From NCBI GenBank assembly GCA_937127195.1, contig CAKZLT010000451.1, forward strand, positions 1-5,332: 5,332 bases of DNA, written 5' to 3'. The position numbers were made by a program, and so were the translations under genes. A model generated the notes under the pieces. That model had not been told where the DNA came from. It saw only the letters and a list, made by a program, of their open reading frames with translations, and searched no databases. Positions 1 to 4,554 of the stretch are shown here, one piece after another (within the stretch, counting starts at the first letter, position 1; each line of letters starts with the position of its first letter). The DNA comes from an uncultured Saprospiraceae bacterium (GTDB lineage Bacteria; Bacteroidota; Bacteroidia; Chitinophagales; Saprospiraceae).

Positions 1-642
1 CAAATGAGGCATATAGATGCTATCTAATTCATATAACTCATTAGAAGGAAGGTTTTCTGGAATGAGCATTTTTTGCACATTCTGAGCAACTTCCATTTCT
101 TTTTTGAGCCTTTCTTGCTCCAACTGTCGCTTAAAAAGCCGCTTGTTTTCGATAGCAACGGCGATTATATTTATAATAGTAGTGATGAATTGCATTTTTT
201 CATACATATCATCATTACTATCCAAATCACCCAAAATGGTGAATGCAATTGGTCGCTCTTTGTGATAAACAGGAATAATAATGTCGAATTGACTAATTAA
301 CGGATGAGTATTATCAAAAAGGTTAGTCATTCGGGAATATTGCATCAATTCTTGACTGATGTCTATTCCTAAAGCACTATCTCGCATTCCGATATGTGTT
401 GCGACTTTCCATTTTCCGTTTTCATTAGGAACAAGGCACATCATTTTTTTGATACCAATTTCCCAACTCAAGATTGATTTGTAAATATCAAAAAGATGCT
501 CTGACGAAAAATTATTATTAATGGCTTGAGTCAATTCCAATAGACGGTTAATTTGCAATTGTTTTAAATGCAAATCACGTTCAAGCAAATCAACATTGCT
601 TGTACTGCTTGTAGCTTTTGGTCTATTGTAATTCGTTTCCAT
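1..642 (-). CDS. GAF-domain SpoIIE/PP2C-family serine phosphatase, N-terminal part (partial)
   Basis: The frame is open from ATG at 642 to the left edge: 214 codons with no stop, so the C-terminal catalytic part lies outside. Residues about 25-165 read as a GAF-type sensory domain, ending in a helix with AVAIENKRLFKRQLEQE. A charged coiled-coil linker follows, then AQNVQKMLIPENLPSN, which resembles the entry of SpoIIE/RsbU-type PP2C phosphatases (usually a Q..LLP.. motif just before the metal-binding core). Known members dephosphorylate serine or threonine on anti-sigma-factor antagonists or similar partners; the target here cannot be told. No signal peptide or membrane segment is visible, so the protein is probably cytoplasmic. 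The gene follows the ars-type operon on the same strand but is separated from it by two terminator-like hairpins, so it is probably its own unit. No strong ribosome binding site is seen before the ATG. An alternative would be a histidine kinase with an N-terminal GAF domain, but the LIPENLP motif favours the phosphatase. Confidence 0.85.
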   Translation of the reverse strand, partial: METNYNRPKATSSTSNVDLLERDLHLKQLQINRLLELTQAINNNFSSEHLFDIYKSILSWEIGIKKMMCLVPNENGKWKVATHIGMRDSALGIDISQELMQYSRMTNLFDNTHPLISQFDIIIPVYHKERPIAFTILGDLDSNDDMYEKMQFITTIINIIAVAIENKRLFKRQLEQERLKKEMEVAQNVQKMLIPENLPSNELYELDSIYMPHL

Positions 643-799
643 TTGATTTTTATAATCCTGTTATGTTTTTCATAATTTTATTTGATAAGTAGAAATAGAA
701 AAAACAAGGATAGATTGAATATTATATTTGATACATTTTTGCGAAATGCCTTTTTATTCTGACAATCGGTCATTATCAGATAATAATAGTGTTTTTTAT

Positions 800-835
800 A
801 AAAAAATGGAGTACAAAAATAGAAAGAAGTACTCC
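800..835 (-). terminator. Possible second terminator hairpin, bidirectional
   Basis: GGAGTAC at 808-814 pairs with GTACTCC at 829-835 (7 bp) across a 14-base loop. On the minus strand a run of seven T (with one A before it) follows directly; on the plus strand seven T follow two bases after the stem. It could be a back-up terminator for the radical SAM gene or part of the phosphatase leader. The long loop makes it weaker than the hairpin at 871-901. Confidence 0.4.
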
Positions 836-863
836 TGTTTTTTTGCGAAATCACTTTAATAGC

Positions 864-901
864 AAAAAAACGGCTACTCAAATTCAGAAGTTGAGTAGCT
901 G
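864..901 (-). terminator. Rho-independent terminator of the arsenosugar-type operon
   Basis: An 11-bp stem (871-881 with 891-901, one G-T wobble, the core being GCTACTCAA/TTGAGTAGC) with a 9-base loop is followed on the minus strand by seven T (864-870). It begins 25 bases after the TAG stop of the radical SAM gene. The layout is that of a classic intrinsic terminator. Confidence 0.85.
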
Positions 902-925
902 TTTTGTATTATGATTTTGAAAAAA

Positions 926-1996
926 CTAAGCAATCTCACCACCACAACTCGAACCTGCACCAGCAGTACAGCCATAACAGTGTTGATTTAGTACAATAGA
1001 ACGATCTTTCAATGCTTCAATATCAAAATTATCAATATGCTGTGAAGTACTAGCAACTTTCAGATCTAGCATTTGATTAAAATCACAATCATATAAATAA
1101 CCTTCCCAACTGACTGAAATGGTATTTCTACACATCAATCCCATAATAGTAGAAGGATTGAAGGCATTAACCAATTCTCCCATATAGTCTTCATAATTGC
1201 CAGACTCTAGCAAATAATCCAAAAATCGACTTACTGGTAAATTAGTAATTGCAAACAAAGAATTGAATTCTATATCAAATTTACGTTTGAGTTGCCTTTT
1301 GAATTCGGCTTGTAAAGTCTCTTGTGAAGCTGGTAAAAATGCGCCAGAAGGATTGTAAACTAAGTCTAATTTTAGACCTGTACCTTCTTTTCCATAACCA
1401 ACTGCATTGAGTCTTTTGAGTGCTTCGATTGAATCTTCAAAAACACCATCTCCACGTTGACTATCTGTTCTTTTTTTAGAAAAATAAGGCAAAGAAGAAA
1501 CGATATGAACTTTGTTGTCTTTGAAAAATTGTGGTAAATCGTGGTATTTTTTATTGGCCATAATAATGGTCAAATTACAGCGATTCATTACGGTTTTACC
1601 CAATTTAGTGACCTCTTCGACAAACCATCTAAAATGCGCATTCATCTCTGGCGCACCACCCGTAATATCGACTGTATGAATAGTTGGAACAGAAGCAATT
1701 ATCTCCAAACAACGCTCTAAAGTTGCTTTAGACATGTTCTCGACTTTTCTGTCTGGGCCTGCATCGACATGACAATGTGAGCAAGTTTGATTACAAAGCT
1801 TACCTATATTTAGTTGGAAAATTTCCATCGGAGTGGTTTTTAAAGGAGCATATCCTAAGTTTCCCACTTTTTCTGTGAATTTCGGAAATTTAACATCAAT
1901 TATATCTTTACCGTTGAGTACATTTAGTTGAAAAAAACCACTTGATAAATCATCTCCTCTCGATTTGAGAGATTTTCCTTTTTGTTTTACGCCCAT
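926..1996 (-). CDS. arsS: Arsenosugar biosynthesis-type radical SAM protein ArsS
   Basis: Radical SAM enzyme of the ArsS / radical SAM-Cys-rich family. Counting from the start chosen here (356 aa), the CX3CX2C cluster motif CNQTCSHC is at residues 68-75, followed by HVDAGPDR. The SAM-contacting glycine motif GGAPE is at 113-117. The C-terminal domain is cysteine-rich, with Cys near 289 and 304 and the signature CYGCTAGAGSSCGG near 340-353. The family is linked to making arsenosugars from methylated arsenic; that is family knowledge, and no arsenic methyltransferase gene (arsM) is visible here. The open frame extends 24 codons further to ATG at 2068, but those codons lie largely in the intergenic inverted repeat and read as low-complexity sequence. 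Similarity to the usual family N-terminus (KSLK near the start) also favours 1996. An AAAAAAGAAT leader precedes this ATG. It is second in a two-gene operon after the CMD-family gene and is followed by a strong terminator. All key cysteines are present, with no in-frame stop. Confidence 0.9.
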   Translation of the reverse strand: MGVKQKGKSLKSRGDDLSSGFFQLNVLNGKDIIDVKFPKFTEKVGNLGYAPLKTTPMEIFQLNIGKLCNQTCSHCHVDAGPDRKVENMSKATLERCLEIIASVPTIHTVDITGGAPEMNAHFRWFVEEVTKLGKTVMNRCNLTIIMANKKYHDLPQFFKDNKVHIVSSLPYFSKKRTDSQRGDGVFEDSIEALKRLNAVGYGKEGTGLKLDLVYNPSGAFLPASQETLQAEFKRQLKRKFDIEFNSLFAITNLPVSRFLDYLLESGNYEDYMGELVNAFNPSTIMGLMCRNTISVSWEGYLYDCDFNQMLDLKVASTSQHIDNFDIEALKDRSIVLNQHCYGCTAGAGSSCGGEIA

Positions 1997-2010
1997 ATTC
2001 TTTTTTAATT

Positions 2011-2097
2011 TGGTAACTGATGATTCGTGACTGGTGATTGGTCGTTTATTAGTCGCCAATAAAAGCAACCAATCACCAATTAACCAGTCACCAACTC
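2011..2097. repeat. Inverted array of degenerate heptamers filling the operon spacer
   Basis: On the plus strand, 2068-2097 reads as tandem 7-8-mers (ACCAATC, ACCAATTA, ACCAGTC, ACCAACT). The segment 2011-2043 reads as the inverse (GGTAACT, GATGATT, CGTGACT, GGTGATT, GGT). The two arms (2027-2050 and 2058-2091) fold around the 7-base centre AGTCGCC, with TTTATT/AATAAA at the top of the stem; the right arm has one extra unit of about 8 bases. The array occupies most of the spacer between the CMD-family gene and arsS and supplies part of the spurious N-terminal extension of the arsS frame. No T run follows on either side, so it is not a standard terminator. Short repeats of this general look occur between genes in some bacterial genomes; its function is unknown. 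Confidence 0.8.
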
Positions 2098-2441
2098 TAC
2101 ATTGACAATTTCTCTGCGTGATTCATCATTTGAACGCCATAAACGAGTGTTGAACCACTTTTGATAGCTGCTGCTACATGGATTGCTTCCATCATTTGTT
2201 CTTCATCTGCGCCCTTTTGAAGGCAAGAAGAAGTGTAAGCATCAATGCAATACGGACATTGTACAGTGTGTGAAACTGCCAATGCAATCAATGATTTTTC
2301 GCGCTCGGTCAATGCGGTATCTCCTTTAAAAACACCATTATACCAATTGAAAAAATCCTTTCCCATCTTCTCTTGAAGTTCTGTGATTTTTCCGAATTTC
2401 TTTAAATCTGCTGGATTGAAATATTCTTTATCCTTTGCCAT
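2097..2441 (-). CDS. Arsenosugar biosynthesis-associated peroxidase-like protein (CMD/AhpD family)
   Basis: 114-residue protein of the carboxymuconolactone decarboxylase/AhpD-like fold, complete and of the usual length for the subfamily found beside ArsS. The core LTEREKSLIALAVSHTVQ at 44-61 leads into the redox pair CPYC (Cys62, Cys65), then IDAYT and a third cysteine at 73. AhpD proteins have a histidine four residues after the second cysteine; here that place is Tyr69, so classical AhpD peroxidase chemistry should not be assumed. No signal peptide is seen, so it is probably cytoplasmic. It is the first gene of the pair with arsS, read in the same direction, and the conserved pairing is the main reason for the functional label. 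The ATG at 2441 is preceded by AAAAGTAATATAAA, and AAAAGG lies somewhat further upstream. The exact reaction of this subfamily is not something I can state. Confidence 0.9.
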   Translation of the reverse strand: MAKDKEYFNPADLKKFGKITELQEKMGKDFFNWYNGVFKGDTALTEREKSLIALAVSHTVQCPYCIDAYTSSCLQKGADEEQMMEAIHVAAAIKSGSTLVYGVQMMNHAEKLSM

Positions 2442-2612
2442 TTTATATTACTTTTTATCCTTTTCTGATTTTTCTTTTATTTTAAAAAATGCTTTTAATA
2501 ATACCTACGTTGATTTATTGGGTATTGGTTTTTTTTAAATAAAAGAGTTGCAATTAAATTCTTTTACCTCTAATTTTTTGTCTAAGATTGAACACTTTGA
2601 GTCATTTTGGTA

Positions 2613-2640
2613 TTAAAATGTTTCTAAACGAGCATTTTAA
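2613..2640. repeat. AT-rich inverted repeat at a gene end
   Basis: TTAAAATG (2613-2620) and CATTTTAA (2633-2640) are perfect inverted copies with a 12-base loop. The pair overlaps the TAA stop (2637-2639) of the upstream gene. No T tract follows on the minus strand, so termination here is uncertain. The rest of the 2442-2636 spacer is AT-rich and shows no clear Bacteroidota promoter (TAnnTTTG) upstream of the CMD-family gene. Confidence 0.35.
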
Positions 2641-3293
2641 CCTTGTTTTTCAACTATTAATAATGGAAACTTCTCCATATCATTCGCTCCAATCATAAAC
2701 ATAAATTTATCTGACATATTGATACTTTCAAATAACTGCTTTTGATGCAATTTCTTAAAAACTTCATGAATTTTTAAAATGCCAAATACATTAATATATT
2801 CTACCAATTCATGAAAACCATTTTTATCTAAATACTTTCCTTTTCTGTGTTTCTTCTTTAAATTCGAATCATCATCTAAAAATCCAAAGCAATCAAAATA
2901 ACTAACCGTTATCCCTGGTGCGGCATAAAATTCAGTGGTGAAACTATAACTATATCCCATATCAAAATCGTTGGTATATATATCAAAGTCTTTCCATTTA
3001 TGAATTCCATACGAAACTGCTTCTCTATCAGCCCACCAAGTGGAGTTATATTCAAACAAGATTGCTTGTAGTTCTTCGTCTTTGATGATACCTTTTTCTG
3101 TATTCGTCCACCATTCTTTGATATTTGCTTTTATTTCAGTCCCAATTTCTTTTTGAAAACCTTCAAAATCGAATTTTAAAAACTTAGAATAAATCTTACT
3201 TAGAAATTTTTTCTTTTGGAGATAAGGTTCTAATAAAGCAAAATTACTGTCTTTTTGTTGAATTAGGTTTTTAGAAATTTCATCGTTTATCAT
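2637..3293 (-). CDS. Hypothetical protein, 218 aa
   Basis: I do not recognise the family. The frame is open for 218 codons from ATG at 3293 and has the codon use and mixed composition of a real gene. The N-terminal third is charged and probably helical. The middle is aromatic-rich, with paired tryptophans at 61-62 and 86-87 and a stretch at 95-137 (YGIHKWKDFDI, then DMGYSYSFTTEFYAAPGI and a CFGFLDDD turn) that looks like a compact beta-rich core. Residues 160-190 are again helical, and the C-terminus FPLLIVEK looks like a closing strand. There is no signal peptide, membrane segment or obvious catalytic motif, so a soluble cytoplasmic protein is likely. It lies 28 bases after another unknown gene on the same strand, so the two are probably co-transcribed. 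Size, acidity and pairing would suit an immunity or cargo gene of a toxin locus, but no toxin is seen and this is only a guess. Confidence 0.75.
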   Translation of the reverse strand: MINDEISKNLIQQKDSNFALLEPYLQKKKFLSKIYSKFLKFDFEGFQKEIGTEIKANIKEWWTNTEKGIIKDEELQAILFEYNSTWWADREAVSYGIHKWKDFDIYTNDFDMGYSYSFTTEFYAAPGITVSYFDCFGFLDDDSNLKKKHRKGKYLDKNGFHELVEYINVFGILKIHEVFKKLHQKQLFESINMSDKFMFMIGANDMEKFPLLIVEKQG

Positions 3294-3321
3294 TATTTCT
3301 AATTTTGTTGTGAGTCTGAAT

Positions 3322-3966
3322 TTAACATTCTTCTTTATTTATTACTATCTCTACATTAAATTCCTTTACAGCTTCTATTATTTGAAGTACACATTCTATT
3401 CCATACAATAAATCTATATTTCCTAGAAACCTTAGTGTTTTATCTTTATTAAGTTTATTATAAACTATATCTAATTCTCTTTTCAGTATTAATTGTTCTT
3501 GTACACTCCAAAAACCAATTTTTTCCTCACTTGTAATTATTGGTGTAAAAGGTTCATCATTCTGAAAAGAACGCCCTTTGTCTAGATAATTCCATAGCTT
3601 TCTTACTTCAATATTCTCATTTCTATTAATGAGCTGAGTACTTCCATTATATTTCCAAGAGTTTACCATTGGATATACAATCTCATAGAATTTTTCTCCA
3701 TTATTACTTAAATCACAGTAATCAAGTACAAAATTACATACTAATTCATCGAGATTCTGTTTAGGTAATTGTATAAACTCTTCAAAATTACTTACTTTTT
3801 GTATTTGGTCGAAAGATATTTGTGATATTTCACTTTCATCCCAATTCCTCATGTCAGATTTATGCTTATTAGTTAACCACTTTTTAAAGTCACGGAAGTT
3901 TTTCTTCAGATTAACTTTTAGTGTTTGATTATTATTTGGAATGTAATACACAATTCGCCTGCCCAT
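3322..3966 (-). CDS. Hypothetical protein, 214 aa
   Basis: I do not recognise the family. The frame is complete from ATG at 3966, with a leader (AAAAGTAATATAAA) nearly identical to that of the CMD-family gene. The N-terminus (MGRRIVYYIP) is a short strand, followed by a lysine-rich segment at 17-36 and acidic helical segments. The region 138-205 (DEPFTPIITSEEKIGFWSVQEQ, then GIECVLQIIEAVKEF) reads as strand-turn-helix sequence of a small alpha/beta protein. There is no signal peptide, membrane helix or clear active-site motif. It is the first gene of a probable two-gene unit; the next starts 28 bases later. About 190 bases upstream lies the MITE-like element, so its promoter region, and possibly its expression, may have been changed by that insertion. 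No TAnnTTTG-type promoter is evident between the element and the gene. Confidence 0.75.
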   Translation of the reverse strand: MGRRIVYYIPNNNQTLKVNLKKNFRDFKKWLTNKHKSDMRNWDESEISQISFDQIQKVSNFEEFIQLPKQNLDELVCNFVLDYCDLSNNGEKFYEIVYPMVNSWKYNGSTQLINRNENIEVRKLWNYLDKGRSFQNDEPFTPIITSEEKIGFWSVQEQLILKRELDIVYNKLNKDKTLRFLGNIDLLYGIECVLQIIEAVKEFNVEIVINKEEC

Positions 3967-4015
3967 TTATATTACTTTTGTTAGTATTTATTTTTTCAAT
4001 TTGGTTCCCATTTTT

Positions 4016-4154
4016 TTAGTAATAATTTATATCAGAAGAACTAAATTTAGAATCTAACCAATTAGCAATTTTTTTTGCCTTATTTAAGTTTAAAACCAAT
4101 TCAGTCCATTTGATTTTTTAGCCTAATCTGTTGATTTAACTTTCTCTCTATCAT
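4016..4154 (-). pseudogene. Possible decayed small ORF split by a one-base frameshift
   Basis: On the minus strand, ATG at 4154 begins MIERKLNQQIRLKN and stops shortly after. The next frame, from about 4117 to the TAA at 4016, reads IKWTELVLNLNKAKK followed by IANWLDSKFSSSDINYY, which has protein-like composition. Removing one A from the run of six A at 4115-4120 (TTTTTA on plus, read inverted) would join the two into about 45 codons. The ATG lies at the edge of the target duplication of the mobile element. This may be a relic or chance; no homology is recognised. Confidence 0.22.
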
Positions 4155-4159
4155 TATTT
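4152..4159. repeat. Target-site duplication, left copy
   Basis: CATTATTT directly abuts the left end of the element at 4160 and is repeated exactly and in the same orientation at 4424-4431, directly after the right end. An 8-base duplication exactly at both borders is the mark of a DDE-type transposition event. Confidence 0.8.
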
Positions 4160-4184
4160 CTGATTGTAACGTTTTGCAGTGATA
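4160..4184 (+). repeat. Left terminal inverted repeat
   Basis: The outer tip CTGATTGTAAC is followed by GTTTTGCAGTGATA. It matches the inverted right end at 23 of 25 positions, the differences being at the twelfth and thirteenth bases. Confidence 0.85.
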
Positions 4185-4201
4185 GTGAAATTTACGTCTA
4201 G

Positions 4202-4219
4202 CAACCCTGAAAAGGGTTG
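4202..4219. repeat. Hairpin 1 (CAACCCT-GAAA-AGGGTTG)
   Basis: A perfect 7-bp stem closed by a GAAA tetraloop, in the left arm of the element. The mirror copy at 4385-4399 has T-A where this has C-G. Confidence 0.8.
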
Positions 4220-4230
4220 AATATGAGTAG

Positions 4231-4250
4231 CCACGGGTGTAAACCCGTGG
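4231..4250. repeat. Hairpin 2 (CCACGGGT-GTAA-ACCCGTGG)
   Basis: A perfect 8-bp G+C-rich stem with a GTAA tetraloop of GNRA form. The mirror copy at 4353-4372 keeps a perfect stem but has T-A in place of the C4234-G4247 pair. Confidence 0.85.
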
Positions 4251-4269
4251 TTGTAAATTAGAAACTAAC

Positions 4270-4286
4270 CAACTCTGAAAGAGTTG
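4270..4286. repeat. Hairpin 3 (CAACTCT-GAA-AGAGTTG)
   Basis: A 7-bp stem with a 3-base loop, or 6 bp with a 5-base loop. Its mirror copy at 4316-4332 is exact, so this inner pair is the best conserved part of the two arms. Confidence 0.8.
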
Positions 4287-4315
4287 AACCGACAAAAAGA
4301 GTCGTTTTAATTGTT

Positions 4316-4332
4316 CAACTCTTTCAGAGTTG
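4316..4332. repeat. Hairpin 3, mirror copy
   Basis: CAACTCT-TTC-AGAGTTG, the exact inverted complement of 4270-4286, in the right arm of the element. Confidence 0.8.
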
Positions 4333-4352
4333 GTGTGATTTCAACTTAATAA

Positions 4353-4372
4353 CCATGGGTTTACACCCATGG
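4353..4372. repeat. Hairpin 2, mirror copy
   Basis: CCATGGGT-TTAC-ACCCATGG, a perfect 8-bp stem. Compared with 4231-4250 it carries a double, compensating change at one base pair. The flanking GGCTACTCATATT is the inverted match of AATATGAGTAGCC in the left arm. Confidence 0.85.
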
Positions 4373-4384
4373 CTACTCATATTT

Positions 4385-4399
4385 AACTCTTTCAGAGTT
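4385..4399. repeat. Hairpin 1, mirror copy
   Basis: AACTCT-TTC-AGAGTT, a 6-bp stem touching the right terminal repeat. Its T4388-A4396 pair stands where the left copy has C4206-G4215. Confidence 0.75.
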
Positions 4400-4423
4400 A
4401 TCACTGCAAAGTGTTACAATCAG
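4399..4423 (-). repeat. Right terminal inverted repeat
   Basis: Read on the minus strand it starts CTGATTGTAACACTTTGC and matches the left end at 23 of 25 bases. It is followed directly by the second CATTATTT. Confidence 0.85.
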
Positions 4424-4431
4424 CATTATTT
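4424..4431. repeat. Target-site duplication, right copy
   Basis: CATTATTT, identical to 4152-4159 and in direct orientation, directly after the right terminal repeat. The following 4432-4507 is AT-rich with no gene; only a small AGATA-CAAA-TATCT hairpin (4487-4500) is visible. Confidence 0.8.
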
Positions 4432-4507
4432 ATGTTTTTTATAAAAGAAAAACTATAGATTTATTTTTTAATTGACACCAACATTGAGATACAAATATCT
4501 AAGAATC

Positions 4508-4547
4508 GTGACGATTCAAATACCCTAAAAGATATTCAAATCGTCAC
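4508..4547 (-). repeat. Stable hairpin after the BNR-protein fragment, non-canonical terminator?
   Basis: The arms 4508-4522 and 4533-4547 pair over 15 bp on the minus strand with two G-T wobbles (core GTGACGATT/AATCGTCAC) and a 10-base loop. It begins 8 bases after the TAG stop of the 4555-5217 fragment. No T tract follows, so ordinary intrinsic termination is doubtful. The outer part (4531-4553) resembles the terminal repeat of the nearby mobile element. Confidence 0.6.
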
Positions 4548-4553
4548 AATCAG
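4531..4553 (-). repeat. Third terminal-repeat-like sequence
   Basis: Read on the minus strand from 4553 it begins CTGATTGTGACGATTTG. This agrees with the left terminal repeat of the element at 15 of the first 17 bases and with the right one at 14 of 17. It points the same way as the right end and stops one base short of the neighbouring stop codon. It could be the end of a related, degraded element or a solo end. Confidence 0.5.
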
Positions 4554-4554
4554 C

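Larger units (their letters stand above)
4160..4423. mobile_element. MITE-like non-coding element with nested REP-type hairpins
   Basis: 264 bases bounded by 25-base terminal inverted repeats (4160-4184 and 4399-4423, 23 of 25 matching, outer tip CTGATTGTAAC) and flanked by a perfect 8-base direct repeat. Inside, both arms carry the same hairpin series in mirror order: AACCCT-type, CCACGGGT-type, AACTCT-type, then a small central CGAC/GTCG stem at 4290-4304. The left arm has an extra segment of about 18 bases (4185-4201) that the right arm lacks. No coding capacity for a transposase is present; the short minus-strand frame across it is a by-product of the repeats. It must have been moved by an enzyme encoded elsewhere. 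The family is not recognised; an 8-base duplication occurs in several DDE families and does not decide it. The internal palindromes resemble REP sequences, so a REP/BIME origin is the alternative. Confidence 0.82.

Noticed and set aside
73..300. Plus-strand open frame of 75 codons
   Set aside because: It lies opposite the well-supported GAF-SpoIIE phosphatase frame and has no recognisable protein features.
723..730. TATATTTG, an exact match to the Bacteroidota -7 promoter motif on the plus strand
   Set aside because: No -33 TTTG box at the right distance and no plus-strand gene downstream.
814..821. TATTTTTG on the minus strand as a -7 box for the phosphatase
   Set aside because: It fits TAnnTTTG, but no -33 element is found at about 20 bases upstream and it lies inside the loop of a hairpin; too weak to annotate.
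678..881. Minus-strand open frame of 67 codons
   Set aside because: Very rich in Phe, Lys and Tyr from AT-rich DNA. It begins inside the terminator hairpin of the arsS operon and runs through the second hairpin; not gene-like.
872..884. Similarity of the terminator stem GGCTACTCAAATT to GGCTACTCATATT in the mobile element
   Set aside because: 12 of 13 bases agree, but the surroundings differ and the terminator explains itself; probably chance, though a REP-derived terminator cannot be excluded.
1997..2068. N-terminal extension of arsS to the ATG at 2068
   Set aside because: The extra 24 codons fall largely in the intergenic heptamer repeat, and the family's usual N-terminus fits the ATG at 1996. 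Not excluded.
4101..4295. Minus-strand open frame of 64 codons across the mobile element
   Set aside because: It is made mostly of the element's left terminal repeat and hairpins; a by-product of repeat sequence. Only its last codons are discussed, as part of a possible relic.
4202..4399. CRISPR array
   Set aside because: The repeated units are short hairpins in mirror orientation with unequal spacing, not direct repeats with uniform spacers, and there are no cas genes.
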